A DNA stretch of 64,000 nt from Hymenobacter sp. BRD67 (GCF_013256425.1 NZ_CP053904.1:2294001-2358000); one strand, 5' to 3'; shown: positions 1-9,575, numbered from the stretch's first letter. The notes: generated by a model not told the origin, from the letters alone. Made by a program: numbers and translations.

Positions 1-1501
1 GGCTCATCAAATGAGCGACCCAGGAACTGGAGGCCGGCCGGCAGGTTATCGTAGGTGAAGCCCATGGGCACGGTGAAGGCAGGCTGGCCGGTGTGCGGAG
101 CAATGAGCTGGCTGTTGTCGCCCTGGTAGCCCTTGAAGTCCCCGATTTTGGCGGGCGGGTTATTCCAGGTCGGGTACACGAGGGCACCGAGCTGGTAGCG
201 GTCCATCACGGCCGTTACGGCGTTGCGGAAGGCAATGCGGCGCGGGTCAGTGTAGGCCTCGCCGCGGCCGGCCACGCTGGCGCTCGGCGCAACCCCGTGC
301 GCTAGCTCATCTTGCAGATTATCTTTGATATAAGCCGAGTATTTGCCCGAAGCCAGCACCTCGTCGATGTTGTGCACGGGGCCTTGGGGCCAAGCGCGGC
401 CAGGTATTGGTTGATGTCGTGCTTAAAAACCGAGGCCCACTGGCCGCTGCTTACCTGGGCAAAATTCGGGATTTCAACCTCTACTACCACGGCGCCCGCC
501 TTGCGCAGGTCGGCCACCGCCTGCTCAAACAACGCTTTCACCTGCGGGTCGGGATGGCGCTCGCTGAGCGTGCGCAGCACGCCGATGCGCGCCCCTTTCA
601 GGCCATCTTTTTTCAGAAACTGCTGGTAGCCACCAGCTGGAATCTTGCCGGCGCAGTAAGCGGTTAGCGGGTCGGCCGGGTCAGGGCCGGTGGCCATTAC
701 GTCGAGCAACCGGGTAGCGTCGGCGACGGAGCGGGCCATGGGGCCGCCGGTATCGTTGCGCAGGTACAGCGGCGCAATACCGGCCCGGCTCAGCAGCCCC
801 AGCGTGGGCCGAAAGCCCACCAGCGCATTGTGCGACGAAGGCCCCCGGATAGAGTTGCCGGTGTCGGTGCCCAGGCCTGCCGTGCCGAAGCTGGCTGCCA
901 CCGCCGCTGCCGTGCCGCCGCTGGAGCCGGCCGGCACGTGCGCCAGGTTGTAGGGGTTGCGCGTTTCGCCCGCAATCGAGCTGATAGTGACCATCGGGCT
1001 AAAGGCCCACTCGGCCATATTAGACTTGGCCAGCACAATAGCCCCGGCCGCTTTCAGCTTTTTTACCAGGGTGGCGTCTTCCGTGGGCGCAAACCCTTTG
1101 AGGGCGAGCGAGCCGGCCGTGGTTTGCAGGCCAGCCGTGTTGTAATTGTCTTTTATAATGAGCGGAATGCAATGCAGCGGCCGCAGCTTGCCGGTACGGC
1201 GATATTCGGCATCGAGCAGCCGGGCCGTGGCCAGCGCCTGCGGATTGGTAACGATAATAGCGTTGAGCCTGGTGGGCTGGTCGTAGGCCGCAATGCGGGC
1301 CTGGTACGCCTGCACCAGCTGCTCGCAGTTGCAGTCTCCCCGCTTCAGGGCCTGCTGCACGTCGGCAACCGAGGCTTCGGTTACCTCAAAGTGCGGGCGG
1401 GCTGGCGGTTGTTTGCGGGGTGCCTGGTTGCAACTGGCCCCTAACAGCGCAGCGCACAACAGGAGGAATAAGTACAGGCTGTTTTTTTGGGTAAGGCTCA
1501 T
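1..1501 (-). CDS. Amidase-signature family lipoprotein amidase (3' end beyond window, one frameshift)
   Basis: Serine amidase of the amidase-signature family, which hydrolyses amide bonds; the exact substrate cannot be told. The chosen start (CAT at 1499-1501) gives a lipoprotein signal peptide with lipobox GASC at residues 21-24, so it is probably membrane anchored outside the cytoplasm. The Lys-Ser-Ser triad is visible: K117 in IIKDNYNT, S193 in PAGSSGG, S217 in DTGNSIR. The frame breaks at the G run 378-381 (plus strand); adding one base restores [19 protein letters not shown] and an open frame to position 1, including [13 protein letters not shown] and [13 protein letters not shown], typical of the amidase C-terminus. 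An open extension upstream to 1816 has no family similarity. Known: family triad. Inferred: the break is a sequence error. Confidence 0.85.
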
Positions 1502-1671
1502 GCCACAGCAATAACGGGTTAAGCCGGGGAGACCACCTAGCACTTTGCCGAAAATAATTGTTTTTCTTCCGCCGCCCGCCCCGCCGCGCAACCGCCAGGC
1601 ATTGCGCACGCGCAGGCAGGCAATGTTGTCTTTTTTAGTAATCGGCGGCACCACCCAGCCTACTTGCCACT

Positions 1672-1827
1672 CTATACTTGCTTGCGCCTGACCCAGAAAA
1701 TCACAAAATTCAGGATAGTCGAAAGGCCAAATACGCCGGCGAGTATAAACCGATGGCGATGAGCAGCCATAAAACAGCAATAGCCTGCCAGCAGGGTAGT
1801 TATCAGATAGAGCCAATAGAGCTTCAT
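1672..1827 (-). CDS. Small two-helix membrane protein, 51 aa, unknown
   Basis: A short reading frame of 51 codons lies upstream of the amidase gene on the same strand, starting [13 protein letters not shown] and ending FWVRRKQV. Two hydrophobic segments (about residues 3-20 and 27-45) separated by a short basic loop (HRHR) and a basic C-terminus suggest a hairpin membrane protein with its ends in the cytoplasm. About 170 bases separate it from the amidase start. I do not recognise a family. Support comes only from the membrane pattern and the clean start and stop, so it is tentative. Confidence 0.4.
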   Translation of the reverse strand: MKLYWLYLITTLLAGYCCFMAAHRHRFILAGVFGLSTILNFVIFWVRRKQV

Positions 1828-2097
1828 GTTACCAAGCTAAGCACAAACCCTTGTTTCAGTTTTATCAGCACTCCCACAATACGTGAAAGCATTTTATATA
1901 TCATATTATCTTAATATATCATCTTTAACTGGGAAGAACCTTCTTGCCTGCTCGTAGCCATTGCGGGTGGCAGGTTCGCGTAAGACCTTGCAGCCGCCCC
2001 CGTGTCAATGAAGCTGTTAAGGCAGTCTGCGAAATGACGTTCTTTTTTATTTTCGGGTGTTTACTAAACAGGTTCAATGACTAAAAGAGCCTTATTG

Positions 2098-3344
2098 TCA
2101 GGTTGTTTTACTGCCCTGAATACTTGGTTTTGAAATGAGTAGCGGGTAGAATACCGCGGCGATGAGCAGGGCAATAACTCCCTGGCCAAGCATGGCCAGT
2201 GGAGCGCCTGTTTTTTGAGAAATCGTACCGATGAGCAGGCTGCCGAGCGGCAGCATCCCGAATAAGGCCATGGCGACATAGCTCATGACCCGGCCGCGCA
2301 TGTGGGCGGCGGCCTCGGTTTGGAGAATGGCAATGGCGGCGGCCATCGGGGTGAGAGACCCCAGGCCGATGAGCAGGGCAAACGGAAGGGCCAGCGGAAA
2401 GTAGCTCGTACGGGAAAACAGACTCAGCCCCCGCCCAGCACGACTACGCTCCCCAGCATAAACTTTCGCAGGTCGGCTCCCTTTTTAGCCGAAGCTAACA
2501 CGAACGTACCAGCCAGCGCCCCTAGCCCAATGCAGCCGCTGAGATAGCCATATGTGGCGGCGTTGCCGCCAAAGACCACCTTGGCAAACACCGGCTCCAG
2601 TGTATCGTAGGGCAGCACCAGCAGGCTCATGGCAGCCATGAAGAGGAGTAGCCGGTTAAGTGCCGGCGTTTGCCGCAGGTACTGAAACCCCTCGGCCAGC
2701 TCGGCCGTCACTTTTTTCGGGACGACAGCCGGCCTGAACGGCGCAAACGTCATCAGCAGCAGAGAGGCCAGCACAGCCAGAAAACTGACTGCGTTCAACC
2801 CGAAACAGAAGCCGGCGCTAAACCGCTGTAAAACCAGGCCCGACAGGGCGGGGCCGATTAGTCGCGCCATATTGACCATGGCCGAATTGAGCGAAATGGC
2901 GTTGGGCAGGTCTTCTTTATGGTCTACCATCTCGTGAATCAGGGGCTGCCGGGCCGGCACATCGAAGGCGTTGATAATACCCAGGATTACACTCAGGACC
3001 AGTAGCTGCCAGATGACGTAGTGACCGGATAAAACCAGTGCCGCCAGCAGGATAGCCTGCCCCATCGAGGCCGTTTGGGTTACCAGCAGTATGCGGTAGC
3101 GCGGGTAGCGGTCGGCTACCACCCCGCCCAGCAGCGACAGCAGAAAAGAAGGAAACTGCTGCGCAAACATCGCCAGGCCAATCATTGCGGCCGAGTGCGT
3201 CAGCGAATAGATGACCCAGATGACGGCCGTACGCTGCATCCAGGTGCCGATTTGGGAAATGGATTGCCCGGCAAAAAACAGCGCATAGTTCCGGTTGCGG
3301 AAGGCGCGGAAAGTACCTCCGGTTGAGTCAGCTTTCATATACAC
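2098..3344 (-). CDS. MFS transporter, MFS_3/EntS-like (one frameshift)
   Basis: Major facilitator superfamily exporter with about 12 membrane helices. The N-terminal part has FRNRNYALFFAGQSISQIGTW, the loop GGVVADRYPRYR between helices 2 and 3, and the MFS_3-type stretch NAFDVPARQPLIHEMV. The frame ends early at the C run 2428-2432; one added base continues it through SLFSRTSYFPLAL and ends at 2098, giving about 415 aa, normal for the family. It follows a TetR regulator gene on the same strand by 42 bases, so the two are probably one transcript, with the regulator controlling efflux of an unknown compound. Start could be 3344 or the second Met at 3338. Confidence 0.85.
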
Positions 3345-3386
3345 TTAGACATTATGCGTCATTTTGTCGAATAAAAGGCAAAAAAT

Positions 3387-3992
3387 TTAGCGCGCAAGTC
3401 CGTGGAGGGCCATGCGGATAAACATATCGGCGGCAGACGCCATTTTTGCCTCGTTAGCCTCCAGGTCCAGCTCGCGCCGTAAGCCGCGAATGCTGCTTAG
3501 CAGCACCAGCAGGAGTATCTCCAGCTCGGAGGCAGGCAGCTGGCGCAGCTCGCCCTGGCTCATCCCTTCCGTGAGCAAGTGCTCCAGCAAACGGCTTTCC
3601 TGCCGCATAATTAGCTGGTGGTGTACGGCTTTGGTTTTCTTTAAGTCTGCGAAAGCCGTTGCATCCATCCCGGCGTCGAGCATCTGAAAAAAGCCCCTTT
3701 TTTCACGTAGAACCTTTAGCTTGGTCAGAAAGAAAGCATGCAGCTTTTGTTCGGTACCGGTTGCCTGCTCCACGGCGCGGGTCATCGCCGCCAGCATTTC
3801 CCGAACTTCCAGCAGGAACACGGCCTCGAAAATCTCGTCCTTGCTTTTATAGTAGTAGTAAAGTGAGCTTCGGCCTTTGCCGATGGCTTTGGCTACATCA
3901 TCCATCGTGACTTTCGCCAGGCCATGCACCTGAAACAGGTGTTTGGCCGCCGTCAGAATCTGCTGCTGGATAACCTCTTCTTTGGTAGCCAT
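3387..3992 (-). CDS. TetR/AcrR family transcriptional regulator
   Basis: One-component repressor, about 201 aa. The start MATKEEV at 3992 is preferred over an open extension to 4049 because the TetR DNA-binding domain begins right after it: AAKHLFQVHGLAKVTMDDVA followed by the recognition helix region GKGRSSLYYYYKSKDEIF (about residues 15-60). The remainder is a helical ligand-binding domain with no identifiable ligand. It lies directly upstream of the MFS exporter and presumably controls it and itself. A dyad 29 bases upstream of the start (4021-4040) is a candidate operator. Confidence 0.88.
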   Translation of the reverse strand: MATKEEVIQQQILTAAKHLFQVHGLAKVTMDDVAKAIGKGRSSLYYYYKSKDEIFEAVFLLEVREMLAAMTRAVEQATGTEQKLHAFFLTKLKVLREKRGFFQMLDAGMDATAFADLKKTKAVHHQLIMRQESRLLEHLLTEGMSQGELRQLPASELEILLLVLLSSIRGLRRELDLEANEAKMASAADMFIRMALHGLAR

Positions 3993-4399
3993 ACGCGCCG
4001 ATGTAGGGAACGACTTAGTAAGTGCACAAACGTACGCACTTTTAAACAATCAAACAAGAATTGTTGAAAAGCCGGAACAAGGCTGGCGGCGGGAACAGCG
4101 GCGTTGCGTGGCCGCTCGCGAAGAAGGCTTAGCCGAAGGCTGGTGAGCCATTGGCCGCCGGCACTTCCGCCGCCTGGCCGGGCGAAAATCCGGTTGCAAG
4201 CTGCGCCTATACTGGGCGGCCCAGGCAAGCCGGAGGCTATTTAGCAAGAAATAGTTGGCAGGGTGCTAAGGGTATAAGCAAGTGCCAGTTGTATTACCTC
4301 AAACGTTTGTGGCCTGGCCTTCGCCAAGAAAGTCTGGCGACCAAGGCATTGTCTACTACCTGGCTTACTTTCTTTTTTCTTCCTTTTTCCCACCCATCC
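3993..4399. other. Intergenic region, no gene seen
   Basis: About 400 bases between the divergent tetR and GH30 genes. Apart from the dyad at 4021-4040 I see no coding potential; the open frame on the plus strand is only an upstream extension of the GH30 gene without a signal peptide. It must hold both divergent promoters, but no clear consensus was found. Confidence 0.5.
4021..4040. promoter_or_regulatory. Candidate TetR operator (imperfect 20-bp dyad)
   Basis: AGTGCACAAACGTACGCACT has matching outer half sites (AGTGC / GCACT) in inverted orientation and sits just upstream of the TetR start, where an autoregulatory operator is expected. Dyad seen; function inferred. Confidence 0.4.
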
Positions 4400-6613
4400 A
4401 TGAAGTTTTTACTATATACCCGATTGCCGCTGGTTGCAGCGGGGCTGGCCCTGCTGCCCAGCACGGCTTTTCGTCCTGCCAGCATTCAGGCGACCGAAGC
4501 GGTAAGCGTGTGGCTCACCACCGGCGACCAAACCAAGCTGCTGGCCCAGCAGCCCGACATCAGTTTTGCAGCCTCGTCGGCCTCGGCCAGCACCACCATT
4601 ACCCTCGATGACCACACGACCTACCAGACCATAGATGGGTTTGGAGCGGCCATGACCGGCTCGGCGGCCTACATGCTCAATCAGAAAATGAGCGCCTCGC
4701 AGCGCGATGCCCTGCTGAGCGACCTGTTTACGAGTAGCGGCATCCGGCTCTCGTTTGTGCGGCACAGCATCGGAGCGTCGGATTTCTCGGCCTACGGTGA
4801 CTACACCTACGACGATGTGGCCGAAGGCCAGACCGACACCGGGCTGAGCAAATTTGGGCTGGGCAATGACCTTACCGACGTGGTGCCGATGCTGAAGGCG
4901 GCGCTGGGCAAGAACAACACCCTCAAGGTGCTGGGTACGCCCTGGAGTGCTCCGGCCTGGATGAAAGAGGCCAAGAGCGACGGCACGCACAGCGTGCGGG
5001 GCGGCGGCTACCTCAACACCGCCTACTACCAGGCCTACGCCAACTATTTTGTGCAGTACGTGCGAGCCTACGCTGCCCAGGGAGTGCCTATTTATGCCAT
5101 GACGCTGCAAAATGAGCCGGGCAACTCGGCCGCCTACATGTCGATGCGCATGGACCCCGGCAACGAGGCGGCATTTTTGAAAAACAATATCGGGCCGGCT
5201 TTCGCCAGCGCTTCGCCGGCCATCACTACCAAGCTCGTGGTTTACGACCACAACTGGGACGACAAAACGCCCACCATCAACAACTATGTCGAGTCGGTGC
5301 TCTCGGATGCAGCGGCGGCATCGTACGCGGCCGGCTCGGCCTGGCATGGCTACTCCGACCCGAGCGGCATCGCTAATATGACGACCGTGCACAACGCCTA
5401 CCCCAGCAAGGACATCTGGTTTACGGAAATAACGGGCTCGGTCGGCTCCAGCTTTGCCGGCGATTTGAAGTGGCATATGTCCAACATCATCATTGGCAAT
5501 ACCCGCAACTGGGCCAAGAGTGCGCTGGAGTGGAACCTAGCGCTCGACCAGAACAGCGGCCCTACCAACGGCGGCACCAACAACTGCCGCGGCGTGGTTA
5601 CTATTAACAACAGCACGGGGGCGGTAACGCGCAACGTAGAATACTACGCGCTGGGCCACGCCAGCAAGTTTGTGGACCCCGGTGCGGTGCGTATTGCCTC
5701 CAACTCGGTAGCGGGCGGCATCGAGGACGTAGCGTTCAAAAACCCCGACGGCTCGCGGGTGCTCATTGCCCTCAACAACAGCAGCGCTTCTAACACCTTC
5801 CAGGTGAGCTGGAACGGGCAGTCCTTTACCTATACACTGCCTGCTGGAGCCGTGGCCACCTACAAGTGGAACACGAGCGACGTACCCCTGGGCCGGGTGT
5901 TTGAGATTAGCGCCAAGTCGAACGGCAAGGCGCTGGAAATCACGGGGGCGTCGAGCAGCAACAACGCGCTGCTGCGCCAGGCTACCTGGGGCAGCGCCAT
6001 CCAGCAGAAGTGGCACATGGTAGATGCCGGCAACGGCTACGTGCGCATCGTGAACCAGAACAGCAATAAGTCGCTGGAAATAGTAGGGGCCGGCACCACC
6101 AATGGCAACCAGGTAGAGCAGTACGACTGGCAGAGCATCGCCAACCAGTACTGGCTGGTGCAGCAGCAGAGCGACGGGACGTACCGCATTCTCAACAAAA
6201 ACAGCGGCAAGGCGCTTGACACTCCCAGCGCGAGCGAAGGTGCCAACCTCCAGCAGTGGGACTGGACCGGGGCCGATAACCAGCGCTGGTGGCTTTCGGA
6301 CCAGGGCGCGGCCCGCACGGGCTCTGCCCTGGCTACTAGCAGCGCCGCGCTTGCCGATACCCGCCTGCGCGTTTACCCGGTTCCGGTAGCGCAGGAGCTG
6401 GCCTTTGACTACGTGACCGATACCGCCGAAACGCTGCAAGTGCAGTTGCTCGACGCGCTGGGCCGCTCGGCCCTGGCCGCCCCGGCCGTAGCGGTGCAAG
6501 CAGGCACCACCAGCGTTCATCTTGGCGCTGCGGGCGTGGCCCCTGGTGCCTACGTATTGCGCGTGATAACCCGCACCGGCACGCTGACCCAGCGGGTGCT
6601 CGTGACGCAGTAA
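4400..6613 (+). CDS. Secreted glycoside hydrolase family 30 with ricin-type lectin and T9SS sorting domain
   Basis: Predicted 737-aa extracellular glycosidase. Start MKFLLYTRLPLVAAGLALL gives a signal peptide; the longer open frame (4151) would bury it. Domains: GH30 barrel (about 45-490) with YQTIDGFGAAMTGSAA, acid/base E239 in TLQNEP and nucleophile E343 in WFTEITGS; ricin B lectin-like region (about 495-635) with repeated QW-type motifs (QQKWHM, NQYWLV, NQRWWL); C-terminal T9SS sorting domain beginning RVYPVPVAQEL and containing LDALGRS. GH30 enzymes of this type cleave beta-1,6-glucans or glucosylceramide-like bonds; which one is not decidable here. T9SS substrates are exported and often anchored at the cell surface. 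A terminator hairpin follows. Confidence 0.92.
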   Translation: MKFLLYTRLPLVAAGLALLPSTAFRPASIQATEAVSVWLTTGDQTKLLAQQPDISFAASSASASTTITLDDHTTYQTIDGFGAAMTGSAAYMLNQKMSASQRDALLSDLFTSSGIRLSFVRHSIGASDFSAYGDYTYDDVAEGQTDTGLSKFGLGNDLTDVVPMLKAALGKNNTLKVLGTPWSAPAWMKEAKSDGTHSVRGGGYLNTAYYQAYANYFVQYVRAYAAQGVPIYAMTLQNEPGNSAAYMSMRMDPGNEAAFLKNNIGPAFASASPAITTKLVVYDHNWDDKTPTINNYVESVLSDAAAASYAAGSAWHGYSDPSGIANMTTVHNAYPSKDIWFTEITGSVGSSFAGDLKWHMSNIIIGNTRNWAKSALEWNLALDQNSGPTNGGTNNCRGVVTINNSTGAVTRNVEYYALGHASKFVDPGAVRIASNSVAGGIEDVAFKNPDGSRVLIALNNSSASNTFQVSWNGQSFTYTLPAGAVATYKWNTSDVPLGRVFEISAKSNGKALEITGASSSNNALLRQATWGSAIQQKWHMVDAGNGYVRIVNQNSNKSLEIVGAGTTNGNQVEQYDWQSIANQYWLVQQQSDGTYRILNKNSGKALDTPSASEGANLQQWDWTGADNQRWWLSDQGAARTGSALATSSAALADTRLRVYPVPVAQELAFDYVTDTAETLQVQLLDALGRSALAAPAVAVQAGTTSVHLGAAGVAPGAYVLRVITRTGTLTQRVLVTQ

Positions 6614-6943
6614 GGGCACCCGCGTACAAAAAAGCCCCCGTGCCATACCTGGCGCGGGGGCTTTTTTTGTATGCTTACAGCGGATTCCGGGTCAGTGTAC
6701 AGGTTTTGTTCTGGCGTTCGCCTCACGAGCCCCTTTGGGCCCGGCCTCCGCTCCGAAAAAAAATGCGCATCAAGCATTTATCGGAGGAGCCAGTCTGGCA
6801 AAAATCGAATACTGACCACCACTCCGCGCTAAAGAAGAGCTCTGCTTACGGGCGGCTACGCCGGGGTGCGGCGCCACCCGGCTTCCTTTGTCCTATTAAA
6901 AAAACTATTCAGTAAGGCCCGCCCGCGCAATGGGTACAACGCA
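6614..6943. other. Intergenic region with terminator, no gene seen
   Basis: Between GH30 and the ArsB-type permease. Holds the terminator at 6628-6667; the rest has no supported coding sequence. Confidence 0.5.
6628..6667 (+). terminator. Rho-independent terminator after GH30 gene
   Basis: Perfect stem AAAAAAGCCCCCG / CGGGGGCTTTTTT with a 13-base loop, followed by a T run, 14 bases after the stop codon. Symmetrical A and T runs would allow function in both directions. Confidence 0.85.
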
Positions 6944-8197
6944 ATGGCAACAAGTAGTATCTGGATTATTTCGGCACTTTCCATTGCGCTGGTTGTCAGC
7001 CGGCCCTTCAAAATACCGGAATTTGTGTGGGCGGTGGGCGGGGCCGCCTTGCTCCTTATTTTCCGGCTGCTGACGCTACCCGAAGGCTGGGCAGGGGTGG
7101 CCAAGGGCCTGGATGTGTACCTGTTTCTGACGGGCATGATGCTACTGGCCGAAACGGCCCGCGAGGAAAAGCTCTTCGACTGGCTGGCCGCCTACGCCAC
7201 CCGCCTGGCCAGGGGCTCGGGCCAGCGGCTGTTTCTGCTTATTTACCTGGTGGGGGTGGTCGTCACCACCTTTCTTTCCAACGATGCCACGGCGGTGGTC
7301 CTTACCCCCGCCGTGGCCAGCGCCGTGCGGGCCGCCAAGGTAAGAAACCCGCTGCCTTACTTATTTAGCTGCGCCTTTATTGCCAATGCGGCCTCCTTCG
7401 TGCTGCCCATCTCCAACCCGGCCAACCTGGTTATTTGCGGCGCGCATATACCGCCCTTGTTTACCTGGCTGCCGCGCTACCTGCTGCCGGCAACGGTGGC
7501 CATCGTGGCTACCTTCTTCTTGTTGCGGCGCACACAAAAGGCCGCCCTAAGCCAGGATATTGAGCAAGATATTGAGCTGCCGAATCTTGGGCGCGGCGGG
7601 CAGGTAGCCCTGGCCGGCATCGGGCTTACGGCAGTAGCTCTGCTGGCAGCCTCGGCCCTAAACTCTTCGCTAGGGCTTGCTACGGCCCTCACCGGCACGC
7701 TGATAGCCAGCGTAGTCGTACTTATCGCCCGCAAAAGTCCGGTTGCCATTGTAAAGAATGTATCCTGGTCGGTGCTACTGCTGGTAGCTGGCTTGTTTGT
7801 GCTGGTAGAAGCGCTGAACAAAACGGGTATCACCGGCTGGCTTACTGCGCTACTCACCGCGAGTGCCGGGCAGTCGGCCACCAAAACAGCTTGGCTTAGC
7901 GGAGTAGGAGTAGCCCTGCTCTGCAACCTGCTGAACAACCTGCCCGCGGGCCTCATCGCCGGCAGTGTGCTGCAAGCAGCCCACTGCCCGGCAACTATTA
8001 CGAGTGCCCTGCTAATCGGCATAGACCTGGGCCCCAACCTTTCTGTTACGGGCTCGCTGGCCACTATTCTGTGGCTGGCGGCGCTCCGGCGCGAAAAAGT
8101 GGAAGTAGGCGCCTGGCAGTTTTTAAAGCTCGGCGCACTCCTGATGACAGTGCCGCTGCTGCTGGCCATTGCGTCTTTATTTCTACTTCCCCATTAA
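6944..8197 (+). CDS. ArsB/NhaD-type inner-membrane ion permease
   Basis: About 417 aa, roughly 11-12 membrane helices. Start MATSSIWIISALS is chosen because the first helix begins there; the open frame extends 26 codons upstream without hydrophobic sequence. Motifs of the ArsB/ion transporter superfamily: FLSNDATAVVLTPA near residue 110 and the second-half equivalent NLLNNLPAGLIAGSV, plus ISNPANLVI and DLGPNLSVTGSLATILW. ArsB members export arsenite; relatives exchange Na+/H+ or carry dicarboxylates. No ars genes (arsR, arsC) are nearby, so arsenite as substrate is unproven. The length matches ArsB. Confidence 0.85.
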   Translation: MATSSIWIISALSIALVVSRPFKIPEFVWAVGGAALLLIFRLLTLPEGWAGVAKGLDVYLFLTGMMLLAETAREEKLFDWLAAYATRLARGSGQRLFLLIYLVGVVVTTFLSNDATAVVLTPAVASAVRAAKVRNPLPYLFSCAFIANAASFVLPISNPANLVICGAHIPPLFTWLPRYLLPATVAIVATFFLLRRTQKAALSQDIEQDIELPNLGRGGQVALAGIGLTAVALLAASALNSSLGLATALTGTLIASVVVLIARKSPVAIVKNVSWSVLLLVAGLFVLVEALNKTGITGWLTALLTASAGQSATKTAWLSGVGVALLCNLLNNLPAGLIAGSVLQAAHCPATITSALLIGIDLGPNLSVTGSLATILWLAALRREKVEVGAWQFLKLGALLMTVPLLLAIASLFLLPH

Positions 8198-8259
8198 TCT
8201 GCTTTCTTTTTAGGGCCAGGGGTAAGCGTTGTGGGTAGCAGCGCTTTTGGAGTAAGGCG

Positions 8260-8291
8260 GGCCTGCGCGGGCGTGAGAGCCCGCGCAGGCC
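8260..8291. terminator. GC-rich hairpin between convergent genes
   Basis: 13-bp perfect stem GGCCTGCGCGGGC / GCCCGCGCAGGCC with a 6-base loop, between the stop of the ArsB-type gene and the stop of the small minus-strand gene. No T run, so a terminator role is inferred from position. Confidence 0.5.
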
Positions 8292-8302
8292 TGACCCGTA
8301 GG

Positions 8303-8509
8303 TCACACTACCTGCTCCGTTTCCCTGTGCGTTGATGGCGGGGCGGCAGGCAGCGCAAGCGGTAGTGGCCTGATAGCATAACTACCTATAGTAGAAAGCA
8401 TAATGAGCGCAACAGCACTACCGGCCAAGTCATCATCAGTATTACTGTCCTGCCCGTAAACCTGCTTTCCTATGAGCGAACGGGGGTCATTTGCAAGTAA
8501 TAAATTCAT
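8303..8509 (-). CDS. Hypothetical small protein, 68 aa
   Basis: Open frame from MNLLLANDPRSL to HRETEQVV, divergent from the 73-aa gene at 8604 with the palindromic operator in between. It has one weakly hydrophobic stretch (AGSAVALIMLSTIGSY). No family recognised. Divergent placement around an operator gives modest support for it being real. Confidence 0.35.
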   Translation of the reverse strand: MNLLLANDPRSLIGKQVYGQDSNTDDDLAGSAVALIMLSTIGSYAIRPLPLALPAAPPSTHRETEQVV

Positions 8510-8536
8510 TAGTGCTTAATGTCAGAACATTTGGGT

Positions 8537-8544
8537 TATCTTTG
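8537..8544 (+). promoter_or_regulatory. Putative Bacteroidota -7 promoter element
   Basis: TATCTTTG matches the TAnnTTTG -7 consensus and lies 9 bases before the palindrome, 60 bases before the plus-strand start. No good -33 TTTG is found 19 bases upstream, so the promoter would be weak or activator dependent. Confidence 0.4.
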
Positions 8545-8552
8545 CGTTACTT

Positions 8553-8574
8553 GGTAAGTAAGTACTTACCTACC
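8553..8574. promoter_or_regulatory. Strong operator-like palindrome
   Basis: GGTAAGTAAGTACTTACCTACC is a 22-bp palindrome with one mismatched pair (8557/8570); its core GTAAGTACTTAC (8558-8569) is perfect. It follows the -7 element where a repressor would block transcription. Such dyads are typical of TetR-type operators; the cognate regulator is not identified in the window. Confidence 0.6.
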
Positions 8575-8603
8575 TTTTTTCTCACCCACTTAACGCGCTA
8601 ACC

Positions 8604-8825
8604 ATGATACATTTGCAGCAAGCTCTTGCTCAACACTGGCACCTGAGCGCCTCGCACTATTTTCAAATGCGCCTAATCTGCTCCCTTCTACTGGGACCAC
8701 TAATGGGGGTGCTATGTCTGATACTTTTCACCAAGCGCCGGGCAGCTAGCTCACACGGTACGCCACGGGTCAGGCTGCTTACCAGCATTTTTGACCTTCA
8801 GCCCGCAGCGCCCCGGCCCTTATAA
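8604..8825 (+). CDS. Hypothetical single-helix membrane protein, 73 aa
   Basis: Small protein starting MIHLQQALAQHW, with one clear membrane helix (about residues 23-42, RLICSLLLGPLMGVLCLILF) followed by the basic stop-transfer residues TKRR and a soluble tail. It is preceded by a -7 element and operator palindrome and followed 36 bases later by a terminator hairpin, so it looks like a self-contained regulated transcription unit. No family recognised. Confidence 0.55.
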   Translation: MIHLQQALAQHWHLSASHYFQMRLICSLLLGPLMGVLCLILFTKRRAASSHGTPRVRLLTSIFDLQPAAPRPL

Positions 8826-8860
8826 GCTACAGTGACACGCTGGGTACTGCTGGCCAGCAA

Positions 8861-8900
8861 TAAAGAAAGCCCCGCCTTTTAATCGGCGGGGCTTTCTTTA
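8861..8900. terminator. Bidirectional terminator
   Basis: Stem TAAAGAAAGCCCCGCC / GGCGGGGCTTTCTTTA, perfect over 16 bp with an 8-base loop, between convergent genes ending at 8825 (+) and 8918 (-). A/T-rich outer arms serve either direction. Confidence 0.8.
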
Positions 8901-8917
8901 ATCTCCCAAACCGGGGC

Positions 8918-9418
8918 CTAGGCCGGCCCGTGTGCGGCCTCAGCTTGCGCCTGCTGAGGCTGGCTCACCTTGCCATCGTTCACACCCACAAACACATAGC
9001 TACCGCTCATCATTGAGAAAATATAGTATGGCTCGTAGCTCCCGGGGTAGAGCGGGTGGCGCACGGTTACGGCGCCATAAGGGTCGGTGTAGCCTGCTTT
9101 CTTCAGCAACTCATCGGCCTGTACGATATCCATTTTAATAGGCCAAGGAATTACGACGTCTTCCAGCCAAGGATGCGCAATGAACTGGATAGGGCCAAAC
9201 TCGCCCCATTGCGTCATGATGGCGAAGGCAGTGCCGCCCTTTACCTGAAACACGGCGCGCAAGCCTTTGAGCGGGCTGCCATGGCCTGGGTTACTGGCTT
9301 GGGTATTCACTTCGTAGAGCTTAGCACCGGGGTACTGCTTGGTCACCAGGTTCACGGCGATGTTTACGCAGCCTAGAAAGCTTAATGTGGCGCCAGGCGC
9401 ATTTGTGTTCGCACTCAT
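8918..9418 (-). CDS. Hypothetical cytoplasmic protein, 166 aa
   Basis: Start MSANTNAPGATL at 9418 is preferred to the longer frame from 9466 because the upstream codons (RLLPGSHIFLLL) look non-coding. The sequence is a soluble mixed alpha/beta pattern with conserved-looking stretches such as YPGAKLYEVNTQASN, ADELLKKAGYTDPYGAV and EPYYIFSM, and no signal peptide. I do not recognise the family; the C-terminal part resembles PepSY-like folds only in general pattern. It ends at a bidirectional terminator. A strong hairpin lies 125 bases upstream. Confidence 0.7.
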   Translation of the reverse strand: MSANTNAPGATLSFLGCVNIAVNLVTKQYPGAKLYEVNTQASNPGHGSPLKGLRAVFQVKGGTAFAIMTQWGEFGPIQFIAHPWLEDVVIPWPIKMDIVQADELLKKAGYTDPYGAVTVRHPLYPGSYEPYYIFSMMSGSYVFVGVNDGKVSQPQQAQAEAAHGPA

Positions 9419-9543
9419 AAGTAGTAAAAAAATGTGACTGCCTGGCAATAGGCGAAGGCAGCCCAAAGGTGCTCACTTGACCGTAAGACAAAAAGGACAG
9501 TCAGGTTGATTTTGTGACACATACCTGACAACCAGACAGCCAG

Positions 9544-9575
9544 GTAGATGTACGCGCTTAGGCGCGTACATCTAC
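9544..9575. repeat. Isolated perfect hairpin
   Basis: 14-bp perfect stem GTAGATGTACGCGC / GCGCGTACATCTAC with loop TTAG, upstream of the minus-strand gene at 8918-9418. No T run. It could be a 5' leader structure, an operator or a small mobile repeat. Confidence 0.6.

Noticed and set aside
1502..1816. N-terminal extension of the amidase
   Set aside because: It would place 105 residues before a clear lipoprotein signal peptide; the 51-aa frame in the same DNA is more plausible.
5537..6646. Long open frame opposite the GH30 gene
   Set aside because: Antisense to a well-supported gene; low-complexity Arg/Ala/Gly-rich translation typical of GC-rich shadows.
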